Positions 39,564-48,556 of a DNA stretch of 63,889 nucleotides are shown here, one piece after another. Position 1 is the first letter of the stretch. Each line of letters begins with the position of its first letter. The notes beneath the pieces are model-generated. The model made no database searches and had not been told where the DNA came from. It was given only the letters and a program-made list of their open reading frames with translations. The DNA comes from Bacillota bacterium. GTDB taxonomy: Bacteria; Sysuimicrobiota; Sysuimicrobiia; Sysuimicrobiales; Segetimicrobiaceae. The stretch is taken from NCBI GenBank assembly GCA_021324975.1, contig JAJPIA010000041.1, forward strand, positions 1 to 63,889, read 5' to 3'. The translations under genes and the position numbers were made by a program.

Positions 39564-40829
39564 ATGCCCTGCGGCGGCGCGAACCGAGTGAGCCCCGTGG
39601 CAAACTACGATGTTGTGGTCGTGGGCGCCGGACCGGGAGGCGCGGAATCCGCGCGGACGGCCGCGGCCGCGGGGCTGCGCACCCTGGTGTTGGAAGAACA
39701 TCCCGCCGTCGGCATCCCCAGCCACTGCACGGGCAAGCTATCGTTTCACGCCTTCGAGGAATTCGACGTGCCTCGGGCGCTCGCGCACACGGCGGTGAGC
39801 GCGGCCGCGTTGTACTCGCCGGGCGGCACCGTCGTGCGCGTGCGGCGGTCCACGGTGGACTCGTATGCCGTCGACCGTGTGGCGTTCGACCAGTGGGTCG
39901 CACGCCGCGCCCAAGAGGCGGGCGCGGAATTGGTGACCGGCGTTCGCGTCACGGAAGCGGCGCGGGTGAACGGGACCGTGACCGTGCGGGGCGCGCGGGC
40001 GGGCCGGACCTTCGAGGCGCGCGCGCGGGTCCTCATCGATGCCGAGGGATCGGCGCCGCGTCTGCTCGGCATGCTGGGCATCGCGATTCCCCGCCGGCAC
40101 GCGCTCGGCCTCCAGTATCAGATTCGGGGCGTCCGAGGCGTGGAGCAGGATACGCCGGAGATGTTCTTCGGCGAGGACGTCGCGCCCGGGTTTTTCGCGT
40201 GGCTCATGCCGGTGGGCAACGACACCTGCCGGGTCGGATTGGCGGTGGATCCGCGGCGCACGGCGCGGGCGCCGGTCTGGTATCTGGAGCAACTGCTGAC
40301 GCGGCATCCGGCGATGCGCGGTCGCATGGCCGGCGCCGTGGTCGAGCGCAAGGTCGGCGGGCGCATCCCGCTGCTCACCGGCCGGGCGCCGGCAGGCACC
40401 GACGGCGTCTTCGTCGTGGGCGATGCCGCGGGAATGGTCAAGGCGACCTCCGGCGGCGGCATCTACTACGCGTTGACGGCCGGCCGCATCGCCGGCCGCG
40501 CGGCCGGACGATACGTCGGGGGAGACACGTCGGCGACGGCCGCGTACGAGCGCGAATGGCGTGGCCGGATCGGACGCGAGGTGGCGTTTACCGCGTTCGG
40601 CCGGCGGGCCATCAACCGGATGACGGACCGCGAGCTCGATGCGATTATGCGGGCGATCGCGGAGAGCCCGCGCGTGCTCGCGGCGATCGCGGGCGCGGGC
40701 GACACGCAGTTCCAGTCCCGCTTGTTCGGGCCGCTGCTTCGCGGCTTGAGCGCGACGGCGGTCCGCCGTCCGACGCTGGCACCGCTGGTGCTCAAGGCGT
40801 TGATGTCCGGCATGTTCACGCGGATGTAG
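39564..40829 (+). CDS. Geranylgeranyl-reductase-family FAD-dependent oxidoreductase
   Basis: A 421-residue flavoprotein. The FAD-binding GxGxxG reads DVVVVGAGPGGAESARTAA (residues 15-33), PSHCTGKLS lies near residue 52, and the second FAD motif GVFVVGDAAGMVKATSGGGI is near 282. These match the GGR/ChlP family, which reduces isoprenoid chains of lipids or quinones. The start could be ATG 39564 (GGGAAGGAA just upstream) or GTG 39597, which gives a tighter family-like N-terminus. A role in saturating menaquinone or lipid prenyl chains is inferred from the family. Confidence 0.85.
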   Translation: MPCGGANRVSPVANYDVVVVGAGPGGAESARTAAAAGLRTLVLEEHPAVGIPSHCTGKLSFHAFEEFDVPRALAHTAVSAAALYSPGGTVVRVRRSTVDSYAVDRVAFDQWVARRAQEAGAELVTGVRVTEAARVNGTVTVRGARAGRTFEARARVLIDAEGSAPRLLGMLGIAIPRRHALGLQYQIRGVRGVEQDTPEMFFGEDVAPGFFAWLMPVGNDTCRVGLAVDPRRTARAPVWYLEQLLTRHPAMRGRMAGAVVERKVGGRIPLLTGRAPAGTDGVFVVGDAAGMVKATSGGGIYYALTAGRIAGRAAGRYVGGDTSATAAYEREWRGRIGREVAFTAFGRRAINRMTDRELDAIMRAIAESPRVLAAIAGAGDTQFQSRLFGPLLRGLSATAVRRPTLAPLVLKALMSGMFTRM

Positions 40830-40897
40830 CGATCTCGGCACCGGCCGAACCCCCACGCGACGGCAGGATCCCCAGCGCGTGGCCCGAATCAGGACCC

Positions 40898-42139
40898 ATG
40901 CGGATCATCGCCGACCTGCATCTCCACTCCAAGTTCAGCCGGGCGACCAGCCGTGATATGGACGTCGAGAGCCTCACCAAATGGTGCGGCCTCAAAGGCA
41001 TCACGCTTGTCGGGACCGGCGACTTCACCCACCCCGTGTGGCTGCGTGAGCTCCGCGCGAAGCTCAAGCCGACCGGACGCGGCCTGTTCACCCATCGCAC
41101 CCAGCACTTCATGCTCACGGTCGAGGTGAGCAACATCTACCCGCAGGGCGGCCGGCTGCGCAAGATCCACAACATCATCCTGGCGCCGGGCTTCGAGGTG
41201 GTCGACCGCATCAACGCCGTGCTCGCCCGCTTCGGCAGCCTCATGGCCGACGGGCGGCCCACGCTGTCGCTGCCGAGCGACAAGCTGGTGGAGTACGTCA
41301 TGGAGATCTCGCCGCGGTGCATGGTCATCCCCGCCCACGTGTGGACGCCGTGGTTTTCGCTGTACGGGAGCAACTCGGGCTTCGACGCGCTGGCCGAGTG
41401 CTTCGGCGACCAGGTCAAGCACATCGCCGCGGCGGAGACCGGGTTGAGCAGCGATCCGCCCATGAATTGGCGCCTGTCGGAGCTCGACCGCGTGGCCCTG
41501 GTCAGCAACTCGGACGCGCACTCGCCGGCGAAGCTGGGGCGCGAGGCCAACGTGCTCGACTGCGAGCTGGACTACGACGAGATCCTCAGGGTCTTTCGCG
41601 AGCGGGACCGGTCCAAGTTCCTCTACACGATCGAGTTCTTTCCTGAGGAAGGCAAGTACCACTTCGACGGCCACCGCGCATGCCAGGTCCGGTTGTCGCC
41701 GCAGGAAACCCGCGCGGCCCGGGGACGGTGTCCGTCGTGCGGACGGCCGATCACGGTCGGCGTGATGTCCCGCGTGGAGGCGCTCGCCGACCGGCCGGCG
41801 GGCGAGGCGGCAGGCCGCGTCCCGTTTCGCAACCTGATCCCGCTGGAAGAGATCATCGCCGAAGCCCTCGGCGCCCAACCCGGCACGGGCGCGGTCCGCG
41901 AGGAGTACTTCCGGCTCGTGCACGAGCTCGGGAGCGAGTTCGCGGTGCTCCTCGACGCGCCGCCCGCGGACGTGGCCCGGTACGCGCATCCACGGGTGGT
42001 CGACGGGCTGCGGCGCGTTCGTGACGGACGGGTCGTGATTCGCCCAGGTTATGACGGCGTGTTCGGGGAGATCCACATCTTCCAGGGGGCCGACGAGCAG
42101 GCGCGGGCCGAGGAACCGGCGCAAACCAGCCTCTTCTGA
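40898..42139 (+). CDS. Endonuclease Q-like PHP-domain protein
   Basis: A 413-residue PHP-family nuclease. Metal ligands: DLHLHSKFSR (residues 5-14), GTGDFTHPVW, the conserved TVEVSNIY with Glu, IPAHVWTPWFSLYGS, and SNSDAHSPAKLGREAN. A zinc-binding segment CPSCGRPITVGVMSRVEAL follows near residue 280. This combination defines EndoQ, which cuts DNA 5' of deaminated bases and abasic sites. The start ATG 40898 begins directly at the PHP domain. Length is normal. The following methyltransferase gene begins about 65 bases later. Confidence 0.9.
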   Translation: MRIIADLHLHSKFSRATSRDMDVESLTKWCGLKGITLVGTGDFTHPVWLRELRAKLKPTGRGLFTHRTQHFMLTVEVSNIYPQGGRLRKIHNIILAPGFEVVDRINAVLARFGSLMADGRPTLSLPSDKLVEYVMEISPRCMVIPAHVWTPWFSLYGSNSGFDALAECFGDQVKHIAAAETGLSSDPPMNWRLSELDRVALVSNSDAHSPAKLGREANVLDCELDYDEILRVFRERDRSKFLYTIEFFPEEGKYHFDGHRACQVRLSPQETRAARGRCPSCGRPITVGVMSRVEALADRPAGEAAGRVPFRNLIPLEEIIAEALGAQPGTGAVREEYFRLVHELGSEFAVLLDAPPADVARYAHPRVVDGLRRVRDGRVVIRPGYDGVFGEIHIFQGADEQARAEEPAQTSLF

Positions 42140-42203
42140 GCGCGGTGCCGCGGCCGGCCCGCCCAAAGGCGCGCCTCGCGCGGTTGCCCGCGGGCCCGCC
42201 GTC

Positions 42204-43364
42204 GTGCTCCATCCCGGCCGGGATGCGCGGATCCGCGCGGGCCACCGCTGGGTGTACCGCAATGAGATCGCCCGGCTGGATGGCGCCCCCGTCGACGGCG
42301 ACGCCGTCGAGGTGCATGCGGCCGGCGGTCGCGTCCTCGGCATCGGCCTGCTCAACACCCGCTCCGCCATCGCTGTCCGCCTGCTCGCATCCCCCGGGGA
42401 GGTGCCGGACGAGGAGTTTTTCCGCGAGCGCCTCGCGCGCGCGATCGCGGTGCGCCGGCGCCTCGTCGCGGACACGACGGCGTGTCGCCTCGTCTTCGGA
42501 GAGAGCGACGGCCTCCCCGGGCTCGTGGTCGACCGCTACCGCGACGTGCTCGTGCTCCAGACGCTCACGCTCGGCATGGACCGCCGTAAGGATATGGTGG
42601 CGCGGCTGCTGCACGAGCTGCTCGCGCCGCGGGGCATCTTCGCGCGCAATGATCCGGCGGTGCGACGCCTCGAGGGGCTGCCGCGGGAAACGGGATGGCT
42701 CACGGGGGCGGGAGCCACGGAGGTCATGATCGAGGAAGACGGCGTCCGCTTCGTCGTCGATGTCGCGCGCGGGCAGAAGACCGGCTTTTTTCTCGACCAA
42801 CGCGAAAACCGGCGGCACGCAGCGGCGCTCGCGTCGGGCGGTACGGTGCTCGACGTGTTCTCGTACACGGGGGCGTGGGCGCTGCATGCCCTCGCGCGTG
42901 GGGCAACGGGCGCGGTGGGGATCGAGGCCTCCGCGGACGCCGTGGACATGGCGGGACGCAACGCGGCGCTCAACGACGCCGGCGACCGGTACCGCCCGCG
43001 TGTGGGAAACGCGTTCGACGAGTTGCGCCGGCTCAGCGCCGAGCCCTCGCGATGGGACCTCGTGGTGCTGGATCCGCCGGCGTTCGTCAAGACGCGGGGC
43101 GCGCTTGCCGCGGGGCTCGCAGGCTACAAAGAAATCAACCTCCGGGCGCTCAAGCTGGTGGCGCCCGGCGGCTGGCTTGTGACGTGTTCGTGCTCCTTTC
43201 ACGTGGACGAAGCGGCGCTCCGTGAAACTGTTTGGGAAGCGTCGCGCGACGCCCGCCGGTACATCCGTTTGGTCGAGAGCCGCTCGCAGGCCCGCGACCA
43301 TCCGGTCCACCCCGCCATGCCGGAAACGCGCTATCTCAAATGCCTGGTCTTCGCCGTGGATTGA
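42204..43364 (+). CDS. Class I SAM-dependent rRNA methyltransferase, RlmI-like
   Basis: A protein of about 386 residues. An N-terminal PUA-type domain ('GRDARIRAGHRWVYRNEI') is followed by the RlmI/YccW middle domain (FGESDGLPGLVVDRY) and a Rossmann methyltransferase with QKTGFFLDQRENR, VLDVFSYTGAWAL (motif I) and VVLDPPAFVK (motif IV). C-terminal 'TCSCSFHV' is typical. RlmI makes m5C in 23S rRNA, and this subfamily also has other targets. GTG 42204 was chosen because the only other in-frame start (ATG 42051) overlaps endoQ by 89 bases; no clear Shine-Dalgarno precedes it. Confidence 0.85.
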   Translation: MLHPGRDARIRAGHRWVYRNEIARLDGAPVDGDAVEVHAAGGRVLGIGLLNTRSAIAVRLLASPGEVPDEEFFRERLARAIAVRRRLVADTTACRLVFGESDGLPGLVVDRYRDVLVLQTLTLGMDRRKDMVARLLHELLAPRGIFARNDPAVRRLEGLPRETGWLTGAGATEVMIEEDGVRFVVDVARGQKTGFFLDQRENRRHAAALASGGTVLDVFSYTGAWALHALARGATGAVGIEASADAVDMAGRNAALNDAGDRYRPRVGNAFDELRRLSAEPSRWDLVVLDPPAFVKTRGALAAGLAGYKEINLRALKLVAPGGWLVTCSCSFHVDEAALRETVWEASRDARRYIRLVESRSQARDHPVHPAMPETRYLKCLVFAVD

Positions 43365-43386
43365 CCGGGCGCCGCCGGGGAAGTTA

Positions 43387-43415
43387 TTGCAGGGGGACAG
43401 GGCCCCTTATATAAT
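43387..43415 (+). promoter_or_regulatory. Promoter of the R3H ATPase gene
   Basis: TTGCAG (43387-43392), exactly 17 bases, TATAAT (43410-43415). Predicted start near 43422, giving a leader of about 126 bases that contains a terminator-like hairpin. Confidence 0.82.
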
Positions 43416-43456
43416 GTAGGCGAAAATGCGGGATGCCATAGGGGTAGCCTCGGAAA

Positions 43457-43496
43457 GAGGAGAGCCGCCAGGGGGGTTCTCCTCGTTGTCTTTTTT
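43457..43496 (+). terminator. Terminator-like hairpin in the leader of the R3H ATPase gene
   Basis: GAGGAGA (43457-43463) pairs with TCTCCTC (43478-43484) around 14 bases, then GTTGTC and six T (43491-43496). Because a promoter lies between it and the previous gene, it is better read as an attenuator than as the end of the upstream gene. An alternative hairpin CCTC-GGAAA-GAGG (43448-43460) uses the same 5' arm. Confidence 0.6.
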
Positions 43497-43547
43497 GGGC
43501 GCCGGGATGGGCCCGCGACGTGCCGGGGGCAGACCCGGAAAGGCACG

Positions 43548-45104
43548 GTGAGACCAGCGTTGGTGGCAGGCCACCAGATCCACATTACCGACAACCTCGA
43601 CCTTCTGCTCGCGGTGTTGCCCTCGGACATCCGCCGCGCCATCGAATCGCACCCCGACGTCGACGCGCTGCTGGAGGTGGTGCTCGATCTCGGGCGCGAG
43701 CCGGAAGCCCGGTTCGCGAACCGGGCCGTGCGCCTGTCCGACACGTACGTCACCCGCGAGACGATGCACTACGTGACGAGCCGCGTGGGGACGTTTGGCA
43801 AGGACAACCGCGCCGGGATCGAGCGTACGCTCCACCGCATCTCCGCGATCCGCAATCGCGTCGGCGAGGTGATCGGGCTGACGCTGCGCGTCGGCCGCGC
43901 GGTCTTTGGCACCGTCGATATCGTGCGCGACGTGATCGAGGCGGGCCAGAGCGTGCTCTTGCTCGGCCGCCCGGGGGTGGGCAAGACGACGCTCCTGCGC
44001 GAGAGCGCGCGGGTGCTGAGCGACGAGGTGGCCAAGCGCGTCGTGATCGTCGACACAAGCAACGAAATCGCGGGAGACGGGGATATCCCGCATCCGGGCA
44101 TCGGACGTGCGCGGCGCATGCAGGTCCCATATCCGGAGCTCCAGCACGCCGTGATGATCGAGGCCGTCGAGAACCACATGCCGGAGGTCATCGTCATCGA
44201 CGAGATCGGGACCGAGGCGGAGGCGCTCGCGGCCCGCACGATCGCCGAGCGCGGCGTGCAGCTGATCGCGACCGCGCACGGCAACACGCTCGACAACCTG
44301 CTGCAGAACCCGACGCTGTGCGATCTCATCGGCGGGATCCAGGCCGTGACCCTCAGCGATGAGGAAGCGCGCCGGCGGGGTACGCAAAAGACCGTGCTCG
44401 AACGCAAGGCGCCGCCGACCTTCGACGTGGTCATCGAGATCCAGGAAAAGGACCGGCTCGCGGTGCACCACGACGTCGCCCACGTGGTGGACCGGTTCCT
44501 GCGCGGATCGGTGCCCCGGCCGGAGATCCGGACTCGGACACCCGAGGGCGAGGTGCGCATCACGAGCAGCGAGGCCGAGGAGGCTGCCGCACCGTCTCCG
44601 AACGGGCACCGGCCGGCCGCCGGCGGCGTCCCGTCGGGGGCCCCGCACAAGGTGGTGCGGATCTACCCCTACGCGGTCAGCCGCAACCGCCTCGAGCGGG
44701 CGATCCGCGAGTTGCGCGTGCCGGCGGCCATCGCCGATACGCTCTACGGAGCGGACGTGCTCTTGACGCTCAAGTCCCAGGAGAAGCGCCAACCGAAGCG
44801 CCTCCGCGAAGCCGGATCGCGGGGCCTGCCAACCCGTGTCATCAAGAGCAACACCCTGTCGCAGATCGAGGGCGTCCTGCGGGAGATCTTTGGCGTGGAG
44901 GACCGGCTGAGCGCGGAGGAGGTGGCGCTCCGGGAGGTCGAGGAGGCCATCTCGGAGGTCATGGCGGCGGCCCAACCCGTGGAGTTGTCGCCGCAGAACT
45001 CGTACGTGCGCCGGCTGCAGCACCAGCTCGTCGAGCGCTACGGGCTGGCGTCCGAGAGCAAGGGCACGGATCCGTTCCGGCGGGTGGTCATCTATCCGCA
45101 GTGA
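43548..45104 (+). CDS. R3H-domain AAA ATPase (Ycf45/SpoIIIAA-like)
   Basis: A 518-residue ATPase related to SpoIIIAA and plastid Ycf45. The Walker [14 protein letters not shown] is near residue 142, Walker [14 protein letters not shown] near 218, and '[20 protein letters not shown]' is a family signature. The C-terminal R3H domain ('[17 protein letters not shown]', with RxxxH) binds single-stranded nucleic acid. A Pro/Ala-rich linker of 60 residues separates the two. The start is GTG 43548 after GGAAAGGCACG. It leads the tmk-darA-holB group and has its own promoter and attenuator-like leader. Confidence 0.9.
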   Translation: MRPALVAGHQIHITDNLDLLLAVLPSDIRRAIESHPDVDALLEVVLDLGREPEARFANRAVRLSDTYVTRETMHYVTSRVGTFGKDNRAGIERTLHRISAIRNRVGEVIGLTLRVGRAVFGTVDIVRDVIEAGQSVLLLGRPGVGKTTLLRESARVLSDEVAKRVVIVDTSNEIAGDGDIPHPGIGRARRMQVPYPELQHAVMIEAVENHMPEVIVIDEIGTEAEALAARTIAERGVQLIATAHGNTLDNLLQNPTLCDLIGGIQAVTLSDEEARRRGTQKTVLERKAPPTFDVVIEIQEKDRLAVHHDVAHVVDRFLRGSVPRPEIRTRTPEGEVRITSSEAEEAAAPSPNGHRPAAGGVPSGAPHKVVRIYPYAVSRNRLERAIRELRVPAAIADTLYGADVLLTLKSQEKRQPKRLREAGSRGLPTRVIKSNTLSQIEGVLREIFGVEDRLSAEEVALREVEEAISEVMAAAQPVELSPQNSYVRRLQHQLVERYGLASESKGTDPFRRVVIYPQ

Positions 45105-45144
45105 CGCCGCGGACCGGGACCGCCGGCCGCCGGCCGGCGCGTTC

Positions 45145-45783
45145 CTGACGCTCGAGGGACCCGAGGGCGCCGGCAAGAGCACCCAAGCCGCGCTGCTGGC
45201 AGACGCGCTTCGCGCCACGGGGCGCCGGGTGCAACTCGTCCGAGAGCCCGGCGGGACGCGGATCGGGGAGCGTATCCGGGCGCTCCTGCTCGATCCGGGA
45301 CACAGCGAACTCGCGCCGCGCACGGAGATGCTGCTGTTCGCCGCGGCCCGCGCGCAGCTCGTGGACGAAGTGATCCGCCCGGCCCTCGCCGAGGGCGCGG
45401 TTGTCGTCTGCGACCGGTACGTCGACGCGTCGCTCGCCTACCAGGGCGTCGGGCGCCGCCTTGGTATTTCCATCGTACGGTCGGTCAACGACATCGGCAC
45501 GGGCGGGCTCGTGCCCGACCTCACCGTGCTCCTGGACATCGACCCGGAGGTCGGGCTGGAGCGGGCGCGCCGCGACGCCGGACCTGCGGGCGGTGAGCGC
45601 TGGGGCGGCGGGGATCGCCTGGAGCGGGAGACGGTGGCGTTTCACCGGAGGGTGCGAGAGGGGTTTCTCACCCTTGCCGGGAATGAGCCTCGGCGAATCC
45701 GGGTCGTCGATGCGAGAGCGTCGGTGCAGGACGTGCACCGGGCCATCTGGGATCTGGTGGCCGGATTCTTGCGCGGAGAGTAG
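45145..45783 (+). CDS. tmk: Thymidylate kinase (start codon abnormal)
   Basis: An intact thymidylate kinase: P-loop EGPEGAGKST, the DR(Y/x) motif VREPGGT, VVCDRYVDASLAYQG, and a C-terminal region with GDRLERE. It phosphorylates dTMP. The frame holding the P-loop has no ATG, GTG or TTG upstream before it runs back into the R3H gene; the first normal start in frame (GTG 45229) would delete the P-loop. CTG 45145 is used here as a boundary. GTG 45101, overlapping the R3H stop codon in the usual GTGA manner, would be ideal but is in another frame, so a one-base indel in the GC-rich stretch 45105-45140 is likely. Confidence 0.85.
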   Translation: MTLEGPEGAGKSTQAALLADALRATGRRVQLVREPGGTRIGERIRALLLDPGHSELAPRTEMLLFAAARAQLVDEVIRPALAEGAVVVCDRYVDASLAYQGVGRRLGISIVRSVNDIGTGGLVPDLTVLLDIDPEVGLERARRDAGPAGGERWGGGDRLERETVAFHRRVREGFLTLAGNEPRRIRVVDARASVQDVHRAIWDLVAGFLRGE

Positions 45784-45882
45784 GGCGGGCCGCGCCCGGA
45801 GATTGTACCGTAAGAAGGCCCGGGCCCTCGGTGGCGCGTCCAAGCACGCCGCTGGGGCGGGGCCCAGGGGGAGGAGCCGCCC

Positions 45883-46212
45883 ATGAAACTAATCCTCGCG
45901 ATCGTGCAGGAAAAGGACTCCCGGCGTCTCATGGAGGCCCTCGTCGCGGCCGAGTTCCAGGCGACGATGCTCGCCAGCACCGGGGGGTTTCTCCGCGAAG
46001 GCAACTCCACGATCCTCATCGGCACCGATGAAGCCCGCGTGGACGATGCGCTGGCGGTGATCCAAAAGACCTGCCGCGTCCGCGAGCAGCTCGTCAGCCC
46101 GCTGCCCCCCGTCGTCGAGCCTGTGGATTCTTATATCTCGTATCCGGTGAAGGTGCAGGTCGGCGGCGCCACCGTGTTTGTGCTGGACGTGGAGCGTCTC
46201 GTCAAGATCTAG
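45883..46212 (+). CDS. darA: Cyclic di-AMP receptor, PII-like (DarA/YaaQ)
   Basis: A 109-residue DUF970 protein: MKLILAIVQEKDSRRLMEAL at the start, 'TMLASTGGFLREGNSTILIG' in the centre, and a P-II-like ferredoxin fold. Firmicute homologues (PstA/DarA) bind c-di-AMP. Its position between tmk and holB is the same as in Bacillus and Staphylococcus. It overlaps the holB start by one base. This implies c-di-AMP signalling in the organism, although no cyclase is in the window. Confidence 0.93.
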   Translation: MKLILAIVQEKDSRRLMEALVAAEFQATMLASTGGFLREGNSTILIGTDEARVDDALAVIQKTCRVREQLVSPLPPVVEPVDSYISYPVKVQVGGATVFVLDVERLVKI

Positions 46213-47234
46213 TGCCGTTTCGCGATCTGATCGGTCAGCGCCACGCGCGGCTGCTGCTGCAGGGAGCGCTCCGCAGCGCACGGATCTCGCATGCGTACGT
46301 CTTCGTCGGGCCCGCCGGCACCGGCCGCCTCACCACCGCCCGGGCCTTTGCTCAGGCGCTGCTGTGCGCGGAGGGCGGCGATGACGCCTGCGACCGCTGC
46401 GCGGCGTGCCGGAAGGTCCGTGCCGGGGCGCATCCGGATCTGCGCGTGATCTCCGCCGGGCGCACGGAGAGCGGGGCGGAGCGCCGGGCCGTGGGGATCG
46501 ATCAGATTCGGGAGCTCAAGCGTGAAGCGGCCTACGGGCCGTACGAGGGGCGGCGTAAGGTGTTCATCGTCGAGGACGCGGAGGCGATGCGCGCGGAAGC
46601 CGCCAACAGCCTGCTCAAGCTCGTGGAGGAACCGCCGCCCGGCATCGTCATCATCCTGATCTCGGAATCGACCGAGGCGCTGCTGCCGACCTTGGTCTCG
46701 AGATCCCAACCCGTGCGCTTCGGCTTCATCCCGGCGTCGGAGGTCGTCCGCGTGCTCCGGCAGCAGGCCGGGGTGCCGGAGGACCGGGCGGCATTTCTTG
46801 CCGCGCTTTCCGGCGGCCGCGTGGGCCGCGCGCTCGCGGCCGCGGCCGCCGGGGAGGACCCGTTCGAGCGGCGAGCCGAGGTGCTTCGCACTCTCGAAGT
46901 CGCGCTGCGCGGCGACATCATCCGGCTGCTCGACGCGGCCGAGTCCGTCGCGCGCCAGCGCGATGGCATCGAGCGGTGGCTCGATGTGGCGCTGCTCTGG
47001 GTCCGGGATGTGCTCGCGTGGCAGGAGGCCGGCGATGCGGCGGCGCTCGCCAACGCGGACGCGCGCCCCGAGGTCGTCGCATGGGCCCGCCGTGCGAATC
47101 CGGCCGCGCTCCGCACGGCCGCCATGGCGATCGAGACGGCGAAGGTGGACCTCCGGCGCAATCTCAACGCCCGGTTGGTCCTGGAGACGTTGTTTGCCAC
47201 CATGGCCTCGAGCGTGCCGGCGTCGAGATCCTAG
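46212..47234 (+). CDS. holB: DNA polymerase III subunit delta'
   Basis: A 340-residue clamp-loader subunit. 'LIGQRHARLLLQGAL' starts the AAA+ module. The P-loop reads VGPAGTGRLTTA, with Arg in place of the catalytic Lys, as expected for the ATP-inactive delta' subunit. The zinc module (CAEGGDDACDRCAACRK) is present, and FIVEDAEAM and LLKLVEEPP follow. GTG 46212 shares its G with the darA TAG stop. Gene order tmk-darA-holB is conserved in Firmicutes. Confidence 0.92.
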   Translation: MPFRDLIGQRHARLLLQGALRSARISHAYVFVGPAGTGRLTTARAFAQALLCAEGGDDACDRCAACRKVRAGAHPDLRVISAGRTESGAERRAVGIDQIRELKREAAYGPYEGRRKVFIVEDAEAMRAEAANSLLKLVEEPPPGIVIILISESTEALLPTLVSRSQPVRFGFIPASEVVRVLRQQAGVPEDRAAFLAALSGGRVGRALAAAAAGEDPFERRAEVLRTLEVALRGDIIRLLDAAESVARQRDGIERWLDVALLWVRDVLAWQEAGDAAALANADARPEVVAWARRANPAALRTAAMAIETAKVDLRRNLNARLVLETLFATMASSVPASRS

Positions 47235-47309
47235 GGCCGGCGGCGCCGCGACCGGGCGACCAGGGTCCGCGGGACGGCTCACGCCTCGAGCGGCGCCCGA
47301 ACCCGGATG

Positions 47310-47534
47310 CTAATGCAGGAACGCCCGCACGATCAGGAACAGCACCAGCGCACCGAGGGCGACCGCCCACCACGGGATGCCGCGCCGCGCTCGCGCGGGG
47401 CGGTCTCCGCCGGCCGCGCACCGCTCGCAGTAGTTGCCGGCGCTGGTCCGTACGATACAGGCCGTGCACAACGGCCGGCCGCAGATCGCGCAGTACCCGA
47501 GCGCGGTGCGGTCGGGATGATTCGCGCACCGCAT
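47310..47534 (-). CDS. Small zinc-ribbon/B-box membrane protein
   Basis: A 74-residue protein. The N-terminal 45 residues hold a Cys/His cluster resembling a B-box zinc finger (CANHPD, YCAICGRPLCTAC, YCERC). A basic linker and one C-terminal membrane helix (about residues 53-72) follow. Similar N-terminal ribbons precede rhomboid and other membrane domains in bacteria, but here only one helix is present. The start ATG overlaps the TAA stop of endonuclease IV by one base. Function unknown. Confidence 0.75.
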   Translation of the reverse strand: MRCANHPDRTALGYCAICGRPLCTACIVRTSAGNYCERCAAGGDRPARARRGIPWWAVALGALVLFLIVRAFLH

Positions 47535-48388
47535 TAGCGCCCGTTTCGCGACAGCGCGGCCGCGCGCAGGCGCTTCAGGATCGCGACGTTGCGTCGATCC
47601 GGCCCGGTCCGCGCGAACCCCGGCGTCTCGATCAAGGCGGGGAGCCGGCCGAGCGCAGGGTGCGCGAAGACGGCGCGAAAGCCCGCTTTTCCAATCTGGC
47701 CTTCGCCGATATTTTCGTGCCGGTCCAGGCGCGATCCGAGCCTGCCCCGCGAGTCGTTGAGGTGGAGCACCCGCAGGCGACGCAGCCCGACCGTCCGGGC
47801 GAACGCCTCGACCGCGCACGCGACGCCGTCCGCGGTTCTGAGGTCCCACCCCGCCGCGAACAGATGCGCCGTGTCGAGGCACACGCCGAGGCGCCGGTCG
47901 CCGACCTCGTCCAGGATCTCGCGCAGCTCTTCAAACCGGCCGCCGATCGTGCCGCCCGCGCTGCCCTCAAGGAGGAGCTCACTCTGGATCCCGTTCGCGA
48001 GCGCCCGGCGGATCGCGCCGGCTACGCGGCGCCTGGTGAGGGGCCAGGGGACCCCAGGCGCGCTGCCGATGTGCGTGATCACGGCGGATCCCCGGAGCGC
48101 GTCGACGCCGCGGAGCGTGTGCCGGAGTGCGGCGACCGAGCGGCGTCGCAGCACAGGATCGGGGGTGGCCAGGTTGATCAGGTACGAGGCATGTGCCACG
48201 AGCGGCTCCAGTCCTGCCGCGGCGCGCCGGCGCCGGAACTCCGCGAGGTCGTCGTCCGGGTAGGCCGCGAGCCGCCACTGGCGTGGGCTGCCCACGAAGA
48301 TCTGCAGGCATTCGCAGCCGATCGCTTGCGCGCGGGGCACGGCCTCGTACAAGCGGCCGCTCGTGGATACGTGGGCGCCGATGGGCAC
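47534..48388 (-). CDS. nfo: Endonuclease IV (AP endonuclease)
   Basis: A 284-residue TIM-barrel AP endonuclease. Motifs: PIGAHVSTSG at the start, 'LVAHASYLINLATPD', the metal ligands in LLLEGSAGG, GVCLDTAHLFAAGWD, LHLNDSRGRLGSRLDRHENIGEGQIG, and 'ALIETPG'. It cuts DNA at abasic sites with three zinc ions. GTG 48388 begins at the conserved N-terminus. It is divergent from the PLP enzyme. With EndoQ, Mfd and a YcaQ-like protein, it adds to a set of DNA-repair genes in the window. Confidence 0.94.
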   Translation of the reverse strand: MPIGAHVSTSGRLYEAVPRAQAIGCECLQIFVGSPRQWRLAAYPDDDLAEFRRRRAAAGLEPLVAHASYLINLATPDPVLRRRSVAALRHTLRGVDALRGSAVITHIGSAPGVPWPLTRRRVAGAIRRALANGIQSELLLEGSAGGTIGGRFEELREILDEVGDRRLGVCLDTAHLFAAGWDLRTADGVACAVEAFARTVGLRRLRVLHLNDSRGRLGSRLDRHENIGEGQIGKAGFRAVFAHPALGRLPALIETPGFARTGPDRRNVAILKRLRAAALSRNGR

Positions 48389-48556
48389 GGTCGACTGGTT
48401 CGGGACACTCGGGGGACGTTCCCTGCGTCGGGGGCGCGCGGCCGTAGACGTCGTGGTCCCGAGCGCCCCGGCGACGGTCGCCAAGAACTGGCGGGGGCCG
48501 ACGCGGCCGGGGACGCACCGCAGGACCGGTCCGGCCGGTCCACGAACCTGGCACCG

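Noticed and set aside
43422-43547. Known riboswitch (c-di-AMP ydaO, c-di-GMP, fluoride, guanidine) in the R3H ATPase leader
   Set aside because: None of the core motifs I remember for these classes is present. Only the promoter and the hairpin can be supported.
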